Shown here: piece by piece, positions 1 to 7,888 of the stretch
How the letters are laid out: each line of letters starts with the position of its first letter
Position numbering within the stretch: position 1 is the stretch's first letter
Assembly (NCBI GenBank): GCA_963640685.1
Contig: CAVIAA010000024.1
Location: 1-31,495 of the forward strand
DNA: 31,495 bases
Direction of reading: 5' to 3'
Source of the DNA: SFEL01 sp963640685
GTDB lineage: Bacteria > Bacillota > Clostridia > Christensenellales > CAG-138
The notes under the pieces: generated by a model
The model's input: the letters and a program-made list of their open reading frames with translations, nothing else
What the model was told of the DNA's origin: nothing
The model's database searches: none
Translations under genes and position numbers: made by a program

Positions 1-114
1 GGAGAGGTGGCCGAGCGCAGCGAGGACGGAGAGGGGCCGTGACCATACCAAGCCCAAATAAGCTGCAAGACCCTCTCAGTCACCTGCGGTGACAGCTCTC
101 CCAAAGGGAGAGCC
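1..114. repeat. Hairpin-forming intergenic repeat, copy 1 (5' end cut by window)
   Basis: Same element as at 237-363 and 21423-21548. The right arm ends in a short palindrome around CTCTCCCAAAGGGAGAG and the left arm carries GAGCGCAGCGAGGACGG. The arms are imperfect inverted repeats of each other, so the whole unit can fold as one long hairpin. The first bases of the left arm lie outside the window. No coding capacity is supported. Confidence 0.85.
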
Positions 115-140
115 AAGTCTGTCGAAAAATCTTAGGGTTG

Positions 141-160
141 TTAAGGGGTCTAACCCTTAA
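141..160. other. Small inverted repeat between two repeat copies
   Basis: TTAAGGG and CCCTTAA are separated by six bases. A competing pairing of AGGGTT (134-139) with AACCCT (152-157) is also possible. It has no strong T-tract, so I do not call it a terminator. The rest of 115-236 holds nothing recognisable. Confidence 0.35.
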
Positions 161-236
161 GTTTATTCCGGCTTTTCCTCATGCAGCGAGGACGCACTTC
201 TATATACCTTTCGGTATCCCGCGTGAGCGCCCCCTT

Positions 237-363
237 GCCTCTCCCCCTGGGAGAGGTGGCCGAGCGCAGCGAGGACGGAGAGGGGCCGTGACCATACCAA
301 GCCCCAAAAAGCCGAAAGTCCCTCTCAGTCACCTGCGGTGACAGCTCTCCCAAAGGGAGAGCC
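237..363. repeat. Hairpin-forming intergenic repeat, copy 2 (complete)
   Basis: A complete unit of about 127 bp. The left arm starts CCTCTCCCCCTGGGAGAGG, itself a short palindrome. The right arm reverse-complements to a similar sequence beginning CTCTCCCTTTGGGAGAG, giving a long imperfect stem around a variable A-rich centre. It is nearly identical to copies 1 and 3. The short size, lack of an ORF and palindromic structure fit a REP/MITE-like non-autonomous repeat. Confidence 0.9.
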
Positions 364-428
364 AAGCCTGTCGAAGCGGATTTTGCCGCCCGGGAACGAA
401 TGTGAGAGGCAAAACCAGAAAGGAAATC

Positions 429-462
429 AAAAAAGTGGCCGCCCAGCTAAAAAGGGGCGGCC
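429..462 (-). terminator. Intrinsic terminator of the alpha/beta hydrolase gene
   Basis: Read on the minus strand, GGCCGCCC and GGGCGGCC form a perfect 8-bp stem with a ten-base loop, followed by ACTTTTTT. It lies 36 bases past the hydrolase stop codon. Confidence 0.85.
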
Positions 463-497
463 GTTTTATATTGGCTGAATATCAGGCTGTGCTTCCG

Positions 498-1850
498 TTA
501 AGCCTCCGGCTGAAGCGCGGGTATGTATTCGAGAGTCGCAGCGATGAGCTTATCCGGCTTTTCCTCGTGCAGCAGGTGACCCGCGTTGCGTATGGTCGCA
601 AAGCCGGCATACGGCGTTGCGGTGTGGTATGCTTCGCTGCGCTCGTCCCCGTTGCGCCACTTGTCCTCGCTGCCCTGAAGCATCAGCACCGGCGCCTCCA
701 GCGAGCGCAGCTTGCTTACGACTCCCTCGTCGTCAAAGTTGTGCAGCGATGCGCGCAGCGCCCAGCGGGAATCCCTGTCCGAAATGGTCTTGTAGTATTC
801 CCCGGCAACCTCGGCGCTCATCATGCGCGCAATGTCAAAGTAGCACTCCGAAAGCACCTTTTCCACGGTTCTCATGCCGTAGAGCATTGAGGCAACGCCG
901 CCGAAAATGCTGCTGTCCATCAGCTTTATCGCAAGCGGCATCTCGGGCGAAACCCCGCCCGGGGCTACGAGCATCATCTTGCCAACCCTGTCCGGACAGT
1001 CCAGCGCGAACCTGAGCGCGTATGCGCTGCCCATGGAAAACGCCATTATATGCGCGGACTGAACGCCGATGGCGTCCATAAAGAGACCCAGTGTCATAGC
1101 CTGCTCCTCAACGGTGTAGTTGAAGTTCTCCGGCCTTGAGGAAAAGCCGTGACCCAACAGGTCAATGGCGATGACCCGGTAATTAAGGCTGAGCCGGTTG
1201 AATACGTTGCGCCAGGTATAGAAGGACTGGCCGACGCTGTGAATGAGCAGCAGCGGCTCGCCGGTGCCCTCCTCGATGTAGTGTATGCGTACCCGCTCGG
1301 TCTCCGGCGCTTCCGGCTCCGGCTCTTCTTCCTCCTCGGGTATATCCTCCGGCGGCTCGGGCGCGCGGGCGGTCTTCGGCGCGTCGTCAAACATCGCGGC
1401 AACGCGGCGCGCTTCCTCCGCGGCGGCGCGGCGTGCCTTTGCCTTTTCCGCCGCCTCGTCTGCTTCGTCCTCGTCGTCCTCGTCGTCAAGGTCGTCGTCA
1501 AATAAATCGTCCTCGTCGTCGTAGTCGTCGTCCTTTTTGCGGGAGAAAAGACCCTTGCGGGGCTTTTTGCGGGCGCGCTCCTCTTCCTCCTCCGCGTCCA
1601 GCTCCGCCTCGATCTCGCTGTCGATGTCGTCAAATTCGTCCTCGTCGTCGTAGTCCCTTGCGCGGGAAAAGACCGCCTTTTTAGCCGGCTTCTTTTCGGG
1701 GCGCTTTTTTTCGGGGCGCTCGGCCTTTGCCTTTTTTGCCTTCTTCGGGCGCGCCTCCTCCTCGCCCTCCGGCAGGGGCAGCTCTATCTCGGCAAACTGA
1801 CCGACATATTCGGTATTTACGAACTTTTTAACTTCCAGCGAAATAGCCAA
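498..1850 (-). CDS. Alpha/beta hydrolase with long acidic/basic low-complexity N-terminal region
   Basis: The protein is about 450 aa. The C-terminal part (from roughly residue 200) is an alpha/beta hydrolase fold of the haloperoxidase/lipase type: oxyanion region LLLIHSVGQS, strand VIAIDLLGHGFSS, nucleophile elbow AFSMGS (Ser in a degenerate GxSxG), acid LQGSEDKW and histidine NAGHLLHEEKP. The first ~195 residues are not globular: a short peptide (AISLEVKKFVNTEY), a Lys/Pro/Glu stretch, then long Asp/Glu runs alternating with Arg/Lys-rich patches. I chose the TTG at 1850 because GGAGG lies seven bases upstream; the GTG at 1874 lies 5' of that site and has none of its own. No signal peptide is visible, so it is probably cytoplasmic. 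The substrate is unknown. The acidic region is encoded by GAC/GAT-rich near-repetitive DNA that could change length in frame. Confidence 0.85.
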   Translation of the reverse strand: MAISLEVKKFVNTEYVGQFAEIELPLPEGEEEARPKKAKKAKAERPEKKRPEKKPAKKAVFSRARDYDDEDEFDDIDSEIEAELDAEEEEERARKKPRKGLFSRKKDDDYDDEDDLFDDDLDDEDDEDEADEAAEKAKARRAAAEEARRVAAMFDDAPKTARAPEPPEDIPEEEEEPEPEAPETERVRIHYIEEGTGEPLLLIHSVGQSFYTWRNVFNRLSLNYRVIAIDLLGHGFSSRPENFNYTVEEQAMTLGLFMDAIGVQSAHIMAFSMGSAYALRFALDCPDRVGKMMLVAPGGVSPEMPLAIKLMDSSIFGGVASMLYGMRTVEKVLSECYFDIARMMSAEVAGEYYKTISDRDSRWALRASLHNFDDEGVVSKLRSLEAPVLMLQGSEDKWRNGDERSEAYHTATPYAGFATIRNAGHLLHEEKPDKLIAATLEYIPALQPEA

Positions 1851-1922
1851 TTTATATCCTCCGTTTCGGGTCACGGGCGGGCAGAGCCGCAGCCCGGCTT
1901 AAATACAATACACAATCAGTTT

Positions 1923-1951
1923 ATTTTACATTTTTCCCGCCGGTATTGCAA
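1923..1951 (-). promoter_or_regulatory. Candidate promoter for the alpha/beta hydrolase gene
   Basis: On the minus strand, TTGCAA (1946-1951) and TAAAAT (1923-1928) are separated by 17 bases. It sits between the cca stop codon and the hydrolase start, so the hydrolase may be transcribed on its own as well as from upstream. Confidence 0.5.
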
Positions 1952-1978
1952 GCATATAAGCAGCATAAAGGAAAAGTG

Positions 1979-3337
1979 TCACGAATTGTTTACCATATCC
2001 CGGCAGAGCCTGAGCAGCGTGCGCTTTTTGTTGTCGGCGGGCTTCCTTGCGCAGTGCCTGAGCAGCGTCTGCTTTATCCTGCCCACCTTTGGCGAAGGGG
2101 CGATCCCCAGCGCCTCGCATATCTCCTCGCCGGTTATATCCAGCTGCCGCTCGTCAAACGGCACGCCCTCGCTTATCATGGTCTTGAGCAGGTGCTCCCA
2201 CCTGTCCGCGGTTTCCACCGCGCCGGTTATTATGCCGCTGCCGTGAACGTCCGCCCTTCGCAGGGCGATAAGCCCGAGCGAGAGCCTGATCCCGCGCTGC
2301 TGAAGCCATAGCCTCAGCGTATCCTCCCTTGCAAGACCCGACAGGTCGTACATATGGTGCCGCACCAGCTCTGCAACGATCCTTATGGTCTCGGCCGGGT
2401 ATTTCAGTCGCTTCAGTATTATTTCTGTCAGCTCCGCGCCGATCACCTCATGCGAGTACATGCGCCCCGTCATTTCAAGCGCATACGGCTTGCCGACGTC
2501 GTGCAGCAGCGCCGCGAGGCGAAGCTCCATAACCGGCTCAATGCACTCCGCGGTTCTGAAGCAGTGCTCCAGCACGTCGTAGCGGTGATACTGCGGCTTT
2601 TGCGCAAGGCCGCGCCCCTTTGCAAGCTCGGGCAGTATAACGTCCAGCGACCGCGTTTCGTCAAGCAGGGTAAGCCCGCGCAGCACCCCGCAGCATATGC
2701 CGTATTTCGCGTCCGAGAGCAGTATTTTATTCAGCTCCTCGCGTATCCGCTCCGGCGAAATATTATTCAGGCCGTTAGAGGCGGCCTTTGCCGCCTCAAG
2801 CGTTCTGCCTTCGGCCGAAAGGCCGAGCTCCGCCGAGAACCGCGCAAGGCGAAGTATCCGCAGCGCGTCGTCGCTCATTATGACCGCGGGGTCGGGCGAG
2901 GTCGTGCGCAGCAGCCCGCCTTCAAGGTCGCTCATGCCGCCTGTCGGGTCGATTATTTCCCCGGAAATCAGGTCGCGATATATCGCGTTTACGGTAAAGT
3001 CCCGCCGGAAGGCGTCCTCGTTTATATCCGTTGAATATTCCACCCGCCTTGGCCTGTGCCCGCCGCCGGTCGGGTAGGTATCCCGGCGGAAGGTCGTGTG
3101 CTGAAACGCCTCGCCCTCGTAGTGCAACTCCACCATGCCGTAGGGAGCGCCTATGTCGAGGTGCTTTATGTCCTCCTCGCGGCAGAGGGAAATGACCTCC
3201 CTCGGCGTGAGCCGCGAGGTCACGTCAAAGTCCGTTGCGGGCAGGCCGATGAGCGGGTTGCGTACCATTCCGCCGACGGCGAACAGCCGCGCCCCGCGCC
3301 GGGCAAAAAGCTCTGCAAGCTGTGCTGCGTTGGTCAT
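1979..3337 (-). CDS. cca: CCA tRNA nucleotidyltransferase (class II, HD-domain type)
   Basis: The protein is 452 aa. It adds or repairs the 3'-CCA end of tRNA in the cytoplasm. The nucleotidyltransferase head is at residues 18-40: LFAVGGMVRNPLIG followed by the metal-binding DFD at 36-38. The usual GGxVRD motif has Asn in place of the final Asp. The RNA-binding and fidelity region follows (ARFSAELG, ISPERIREEL). A C-terminal HD domain has LLHDVGKP (His279/Asp280) and VRHHMYDL, as in Gram-positive CCA enzymes of about 450 aa. The ATG at 3337 has GGAGG nine bases upstream. A strong promoter lies just upstream and divergent from the CotH operon. Poly(A) polymerase is the main alternative for this superfamily, but the HD-containing architecture in a Firmicute favours CCA-adding activity. 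Confidence 0.93.
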   Translation of the reverse strand: MTNAAQLAELFARRGARLFAVGGMVRNPLIGLPATDFDVTSRLTPREVISLCREEDIKHLDIGAPYGMVELHYEGEAFQHTTFRRDTYPTGGGHRPRRVEYSTDINEDAFRRDFTVNAIYRDLISGEIIDPTGGMSDLEGGLLRTTSPDPAVIMSDDALRILRLARFSAELGLSAEGRTLEAAKAASNGLNNISPERIREELNKILLSDAKYGICCGVLRGLTLLDETRSLDVILPELAKGRGLAQKPQYHRYDVLEHCFRTAECIEPVMELRLAALLHDVGKPYALEMTGRMYSHEVIGAELTEIILKRLKYPAETIRIVAELVRHHMYDLSGLAREDTLRLWLQQRGIRLSLGLIALRRADVHGSGIITGAVETADRWEHLLKTMISEGVPFDERQLDITGEEICEALGIAPSPKVGRIKQTLLRHCARKPADNKKRTLLRLCRDMVNNS

Positions 3338-3376
3338 TCGGCACTACCTCCGATAATTCAAATTCAACTGTACATG

Positions 3377-3405
3377 ATTATAATATAACAGGTGTGGCTT
3401 GTCGA
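3377..3405 (-). promoter_or_regulatory. Promoter of cca
   Basis: On the minus strand, TCGACA (3400-3405) and a perfect TATAAT (3377-3382) are separated by exactly 17 bases, about 40 bases upstream of the cca start codon. Confidence 0.8.
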
Positions 3406-3451
3406 GGGAACAGTTCACCATAACTTCATAGCATTTATGCGGAAAATGTGA

Positions 3452-3457
3452 TACAAT
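3452..3457 (+). promoter_or_regulatory. Possible -10 element for the CotH operon
   Basis: TACAAT lies about 65 bases upstream of the CotH start. No good -35 hexamer is visible at 16-18 bases, so this is a weak call. TATTATATAA near 3500 is an alternative but is very close to the ribosome binding site. Confidence 0.3.
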
Positions 3458-3522
3458 AGCATCGGTCGTATGCCGAATCGGCACATGGTCGGGACGTATG
3501 TATTATATAAGAGGAAAATGAA

Positions 3523-6495
3523 TTGAGAAAAAAGCGGATTAGATCGATACTGATGAGCATTGCGCTTGCGGCGGTGCTGGTCGTGTTTTTGATAAGCCTG
3601 AGGGAGGGCAGCCCCGCGGCGGCGGAGGGCGCGGTTACCCTGAGCGAAATAATGATAAGCAACAAGGGCTCTGTGCCGGATAACCTCGGCGGGTATCCTG
3701 ACTATATCGAGCTGCACAATAATTCCGACAGCAAGGCGGATATCTCCGGCTACGGCCTGTCCGACAGCCTGCTGGAGGGGGCAAAGTACGTTTTCCCCGC
3801 GGGCACCGTGCTGGAGCCGGGCGGGTACATAGTCGTATGGTGCTCCGGCGAGGCGGAGGACGAGCTGCACGCCCCGTTTAAGCTGAGCGCGGGCGAGGAG
3901 GCGGTGCTCTTTGACGCGACGGGCAGGGCGCTGGATACCGCGATGCTCTCTGCCTGCGACGCGGGCATGGTAATTCGCCGCGAGGGGGACGTTTGGGTTC
4001 AGGCAAAGCCCTGCCCGGGCTACCCCAAGACCGACGAGGGCATGGCGGAATACGAGGCCAGCCTCAAGGAGACGGAGGACATAGGCCTCTACATAAACGA
4101 GTTCATGGCCAGCAACGCGACTACAATTACCGACAGCTTCGGCAATTATTCCGACTGGATAGAGCTGTATAACTCCACCGATGCGGACATCGATGCCTCC
4201 GGCTTCGGCATATCGGACACCCTGAACCAGCCCATGAAGTACCGCCTGCCGGAGGGCACGACGGTTCCCGCAAGGGGGTATCTCGTGATATTCTGCTCCG
4301 GCAACGAGGGGGAAAACGGCGGCGAGCTGCATGCGCCGTTTGGCCTCAGAGCCTACGGCGAGGACGTCGTGCTTGCGAACAGGGCGGGCAGGATAATCGA
4401 CAGCTACACCTACAAAACGCAGGAGGCGGACGTTTCCATGGCGAGGGTGCCGGACGGAACCGGCGAGTTTACGGCGAGCTCACAGCCCAGCCCCGGCTAC
4501 CCCAACACCGGCTCCGGCTACACCGCCTTTGAGGCGGCGAACAGGCTTCCGCTCTCCGGGGTATACATAAGCGAGTTCGGCGGCTCGACCGGAAGCATAT
4601 CAAGCGACTGGATAGAGCTGTACAACTCTACCGGGGCGCCTGTCAACCTGTCCGGCTACGGAATCTCCAACAACCCGAAAAACCCCGCAAAGTGGGTCTT
4701 TCCGGATATATCCATAGACGCGGGCGAGTACCTTGTGCTGTATGCCACAGGCACCTCGGACAAGGCTCAAAAAAAAAATCTCCGGCTCAATTTCTGCATA
4801 AGCTCGGAGGGGGAGCGGGTTTTTCTATTTGACCCGAGCGGCAAGCTCATAGACAAGCTCTCGTCCGGGCGAATGACATCGGGGCGGAGCTACGGCAGGG
4901 ATACCTCCGACAACAGATACTACTACACCAGCCCTACCCCGGGCGCGGCAAACGGGCAGGGGTATGCGGGCATAACCGCAGTTCCCGCCTTCAGCGTAAG
5001 CCCCGGCATATATGAGGACACCGTGACGCTTGAGATAACCGCGGGCGAGGGCGAGACCATTCGCTACACCACCGACTGCACCACGCCAAACGCAAGCTCA
5101 AGCGCATACAGCGGCGCGCTTACCCTCAGCAAAAACACCGTAGTCCGCGCCGCGGCCTTCCGCGAGGGGTACCTTCAGGGGGAGAGCGCGACGGGCTGCT
5201 ACCTCTTTACGAGCGACGGCGTTGACCACGCGCTGCCGGTAGTTACCCTCGTTACCGACCCGGACAACCTTTGGAACAGCAAGACCGGCATTTACGCGAC
5301 AGGCGACCGGTTTGACCCGGACGCCGCAAGCTACGCGGACACGCTGCAATCCGCAACCTACTATCAGGCCAAGTTTGCAAGCGAGGAAGAGCAGGACACG
5401 GTTTGGGAAAAGCCCGCCGCGTTTTCCCTGTTCGATTCTGACGGAAGGCAGGCGTTTTCGCAGAACGTAGGAATCAAGATAGCGGGCAGCTTTGGCCGCG
5501 GCAGGGCGCAGAAGGGCTTTAACATAATCGCAAGGAAGGAATACGGCAAGGGGGAGATGGAGTACCCCTTCTTTGAAAACAGGCCGTATACCAGCTACAA
5601 GGCGGTGGTGCTGCGCGCGGGCGCGCAGGACCAGAACCGCAGCAAGATAAGGGACGAGCTGGCGGCGGGGCTGCTTGAGGGAACGGATATCCGCATACTC
5701 TATCAGGCGTACAAGCCGTATGTGCTCTACCTCAACGGCGAATACTGGGGGGTATACTTCCTCAGGGAAAAGCGCAACCGCTTCTTCGTTGCCCAGCACG
5801 AGAACACCGAGAACAACGTAGAGCTCGTCATCGGCAAGGGGTACAAGCAGAAGACCTACGGCGACAACTCGGACTGGGTAGCGCTGTATGACTACGCGAC
5901 AAGCCACGACCTGTCCGACTCCGCCGCGTTTGCGTATGTTTCGGAGCGGCTGGATACCGACAGCTTTATGGACTACATGATAGCCGAGATATACACCGGC
6001 AATACCGATACCTACAACCTTCAGTATTACCGGCTGAAGGGCGGAAGGTGGAAGTTCATATTCTACGATTTCTGCTGGGGCTTCGGCAGCGCGAGCCACG
6101 ACACCGTGGCGTTTAGAATGGGCGCAACAGGCAGCGACGTGGCCTCCGGCCGCCTGTTTGCCGCGATGCTCAAAAACAGCGCATGGAAGGACGAGTTCTG
6201 CCGGAGGTTTGCGGAGCTTCTCAACACGGCGTTTGCGCCGTCCCGGGTAAATGAACTGATAGACGAGCTGTACGGCTTCGTTGAGCCGGAGATAAAACGG
6301 GAGCGGGAAAAGTTCAACGTTGAAACATTCAGGGGGGTAAAGCAGCCGGCGACCAACCTCGGCAGCTACGATACCTTCCAGAGCGAGATAACAAAGCTCA
6401 GAGCCTTTGCCGAGCAGCGGCCGGAGGCGCTCAAAAAGCAGCTTCAGGCCAACCTTGGCCTGAGCGACTCATACATGAAGGAGGTGTTCGGCTAA
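3523..6495 (+). CDS. Secreted or membrane-anchored CotH-family kinase with three lamin-tail domains
   Basis: The protein is 990 aa. The N-terminus is a basic stretch plus a hydrophobic segment (about residues 8-25), so the rest should be extracytoplasmic. Domains in order: three lamin-tail (LTD) domains near 38-155, 187-325 and 346-475, each with a D(Y/W)IEL(H/Y)N signature; a chitobiase C-terminal-like beta domain near 486-565 (ETIRYTTDCTTPN); and a CotH kinase domain near 570-960 (RAGAQDQNRSKIRDEL, GEYWGVYFLREKRNR, KFIFYDFCWGFG near 844). CotH proteins are secretory Fam20C-like kinases; B. subtilis CotH phosphorylates spore coat proteins. The position where I expect the second Asp of a YDxD-type motif is Cys here (YDFCWGF), so activity needs testing. 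The start is TTG with AGAGGAAA upstream; the nearby ATG runs straight into a stop. First gene of an operon with the VTC and DUF4956 genes. An A10 tract (4769-4778) lies in LTD3. Confidence 0.88.
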   Translation: MRKKRIRSILMSIALAAVLVVFLISLREGSPAAAEGAVTLSEIMISNKGSVPDNLGGYPDYIELHNNSDSKADISGYGLSDSLLEGAKYVFPAGTVLEPGGYIVVWCSGEAEDELHAPFKLSAGEEAVLFDATGRALDTAMLSACDAGMVIRREGDVWVQAKPCPGYPKTDEGMAEYEASLKETEDIGLYINEFMASNATTITDSFGNYSDWIELYNSTDADIDASGFGISDTLNQPMKYRLPEGTTVPARGYLVIFCSGNEGENGGELHAPFGLRAYGEDVVLANRAGRIIDSYTYKTQEADVSMARVPDGTGEFTASSQPSPGYPNTGSGYTAFEAANRLPLSGVYISEFGGSTGSISSDWIELYNSTGAPVNLSGYGISNNPKNPAKWVFPDISIDAGEYLVLYATGTSDKAQKKNLRLNFCISSEGERVFLFDPSGKLIDKLSSGRMTSGRSYGRDTSDNRYYYTSPTPGAANGQGYAGITAVPAFSVSPGIYEDTVTLEITAGEGETIRYTTDCTTPNASSSAYSGALTLSKNTVVRAAAFREGYLQGESATGCYLFTSDGVDHALPVVTLVTDPDNLWNSKTGIYATGDRFDPDAASYADTLQSATYYQAKFASEEEQDTVWEKPAAFSLFDSDGRQAFSQNVGIKIAGSFGRGRAQKGFNIIARKEYGKGEMEYPFFENRPYTSYKAVVLRAGAQDQNRSKIRDELAAGLLEGTDIRILYQAYKPYVLYLNGEYWGVYFLREKRNRFFVAQHENTENNVELVIGKGYKQKTYGDNSDWVALYDYATSHDLSDSAAFAYVSERLDTDSFMDYMIAEIYTGNTDTYNLQYYRLKGGRWKFIFYDFCWGFGSASHDTVAFRMGATGSDVASGRLFAAMLKNSAWKDEFCRRFAELLNTAFAPSRVNELIDELYGFVEPEIKREREKFNVETFRGVKQPATNLGSYDTFQSEITKLRAFAEQRPEALKKQLQANLGLSDSYMKEVFG

Positions 6496-6498
6496 GCC

Positions 6499-7221
6499 AT
6501 GGAAAAGACAGGCAGGCGCCGCGCTAAAAAACAGCCGGCGCAATACCGGCACGAGCTCAAGTACTACATAAACCGCGGGGAATACGAGCTGCTTTCAAGG
6601 CGGCTCGCCGCCTGCCTTGAGCTGGACCCGAGCGCGGAGCGAAACGGCGGGCAGTACTTTATAAGGAGCCTGTACTTCGATACCCCGTTTGAGGATGCAC
6701 TTTGGGATAAGCTGTCCGGCGTGGATTCCCGCGACAAGTTCAGGATAAGGATATACAACGGGCGGGACGACGTTATAAAGCTCGAATGCAAGCACAAGGA
6801 GGGCAGCTATATATACAAGCAGTCGCTGCGCCTCTCCCGCGCCGAGTGCGACAGGCTGACAAACGGGGACTACGGCTTTCTTTTGAGCCGAAATGAGCCG
6901 TTTGCGCGGCGCATGTTCGCGGAGCTTGCGACAAAGGGCCTGCAGCCGAGGGTGCTGGTGGATTACTGGCGGGAGGCATACGTTTACCCAGTTGAGGACG
7001 TTCGCATAACCTTTGATAAGGACATACGCACCGCCTACCGCTGCACCGATATTTTCGACATGACCCAGCCCACCTACCCCGTTATAACCGACGGCGACCT
7101 GGTGCTGGAGGTCAAGTTCAATAACTACATGCCAAGCTACATTCGCGAGCTTTTGCAGATAAGCTCCCATTGCCGGAGCGCCGTAAGCAAGTACTGCATA
7201 TGCAGGAAGTTTGAGTTTTAG
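6499..7221 (+). CDS. VTC-domain protein (polyphosphate polymerase family)
   Basis: The protein is 240 aa and consists almost entirely of one VTC domain, the triphosphate-tunnel fold that makes polyphosphate from ATP in yeast Vtc4. Visible tunnel motifs: YRHELKYYI near the N-terminus, SLYFDT, KFRIRIYNG, IKLECKHKEG, VDYWREAY, VRITFDKDIRT and LVLEVKFNNYMP. The alternating basic and acidic residues (R/K and ExK) are those expected to bind phosphate chains and metal. There is no SPX domain or membrane span, unlike the yeast protein, so it probably acts with the DUF4956 membrane protein encoded next. It starts three bases after the CotH stop, with GGAGG inside the end of CotH, so translation is probably coupled. 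The fold is clear; polymerase activity is inferred, and another triphosphate-tunnel reaction is possible. Confidence 0.88.
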   Translation: MEKTGRRRAKKQPAQYRHELKYYINRGEYELLSRRLAACLELDPSAERNGGQYFIRSLYFDTPFEDALWDKLSGVDSRDKFRIRIYNGRDDVIKLECKHKEGSYIYKQSLRLSRAECDRLTNGDYGFLLSRNEPFARRMFAELATKGLQPRVLVDYWREAYVYPVEDVRITFDKDIRTAYRCTDIFDMTQPTYPVITDGDLVLEVKFNNYMPSYIRELLQISSHCRSAVSKYCICRKFEF

Positions 7222-7233
7222 GAGGAAAAACCA

Positions 7234-7884
7234 ATGATAAGCTTTACCGACCTTATAACCATCACCATGAACCCGGTGCAGGTGATACTCACCCTCGCCG
7301 TCGGCCTGCTGATCGGCCTCTACGTCTGGTTCATATATAAAAAGACCTTCAGCGGGGTCATGTATTCCAAAACCTACGGCATGGCGCTGGTCATGATGAC
7401 CATGGTAACGGCGCTGATGCTCATGCTGATAAACAACAGCCTGACGCTGTCCCTCGGCATGGTCGGCGCGCTGTCCATAGTCCGTTACAGGACCGCCGTC
7501 AAGGACCCGCTGGACACCGCGTTCATTTTCTGGGCGGTCGGCGAGGGCATCGCCATAGGCACAAAGTTCTATGACGTTGCGGTCATAGCCGGGCTTATAA
7601 TAGGCGTGTTCATGCTGCTCATATCCGGCGGAAAGAGCCGCGGCGCGCAGAGCTATCTGCTCATAATCCACTACGCCGAGGGCGCGGGGGACGCCATACG
7701 CAAGATGACAAAGCAGCTGCCCAACGCAAGGCTCAAGAGCAAGGTGGTTCGCCCCGGCAGCATTGAGCTTACAATGGAGCTTCGGCTGCACGAGAACGAG
7801 ACGGGCTTTGTGGAGAAGCTCCTCAGGGTAGAGGGGGTATACGACGCGAGCCTCATCACCCATCAGGGCGACATAGTCGCGTAG
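7234..7884 (+). CDS. DUF4956 family membrane protein
   Basis: The protein is 216 aa. The N-terminal half is membrane-embedded with about four hydrophobic segments (near residues 10-30, 48-70, 76-100 and 108-130). It carries the conserved signature LGMVGALSIVRYRT followed by AVKDPLDTAFIFWAVGEGIA. The C-terminal ~90 residues form a soluble ferredoxin-like tail (SYLLIIHYAEGAGDAIRKMT, SIELTMELRL). The ATG is preceded by AGGAGG with ideal spacing, 12 bases after the VTC gene. In other bacteria DUF4956 genes often sit beside VTC and CotH genes. The association suggests that it anchors or channels the product of the VTC enzyme, but no biochemical role is established that I can name. Confidence 0.87.
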   Translation: MISFTDLITITMNPVQVILTLAVGLLIGLYVWFIYKKTFSGVMYSKTYGMALVMMTMVTALMLMLINNSLTLSLGMVGALSIVRYRTAVKDPLDTAFIFWAVGEGIAIGTKFYDVAVIAGLIIGVFMLLISGGKSRGAQSYLLIIHYAEGAGDAIRKMTKQLPNARLKSKVVRPGSIELTMELRLHENETGFVEKLLRVEGVYDASLITHQGDIVA

Positions 7885-7888
7885 CGCC

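Noticed and set aside
402..890. 162-codon plus-strand frame at the left end
   Set aside because: It begins in the terminator region and runs antisense to the hydrolase; no domain.
1848..1874. GTG at 1874 as start of the alpha/beta hydrolase
   Set aside because: It lies upstream of the GGAGG that serves the TTG at 1850 and has no ribosome binding site of its own.
5098..6099. 333-codon minus-strand frame opposite CotH
   Set aside because: It is a shadow of the CotH kinase domain; composition is Val/Ala/Arg-rich without motifs.
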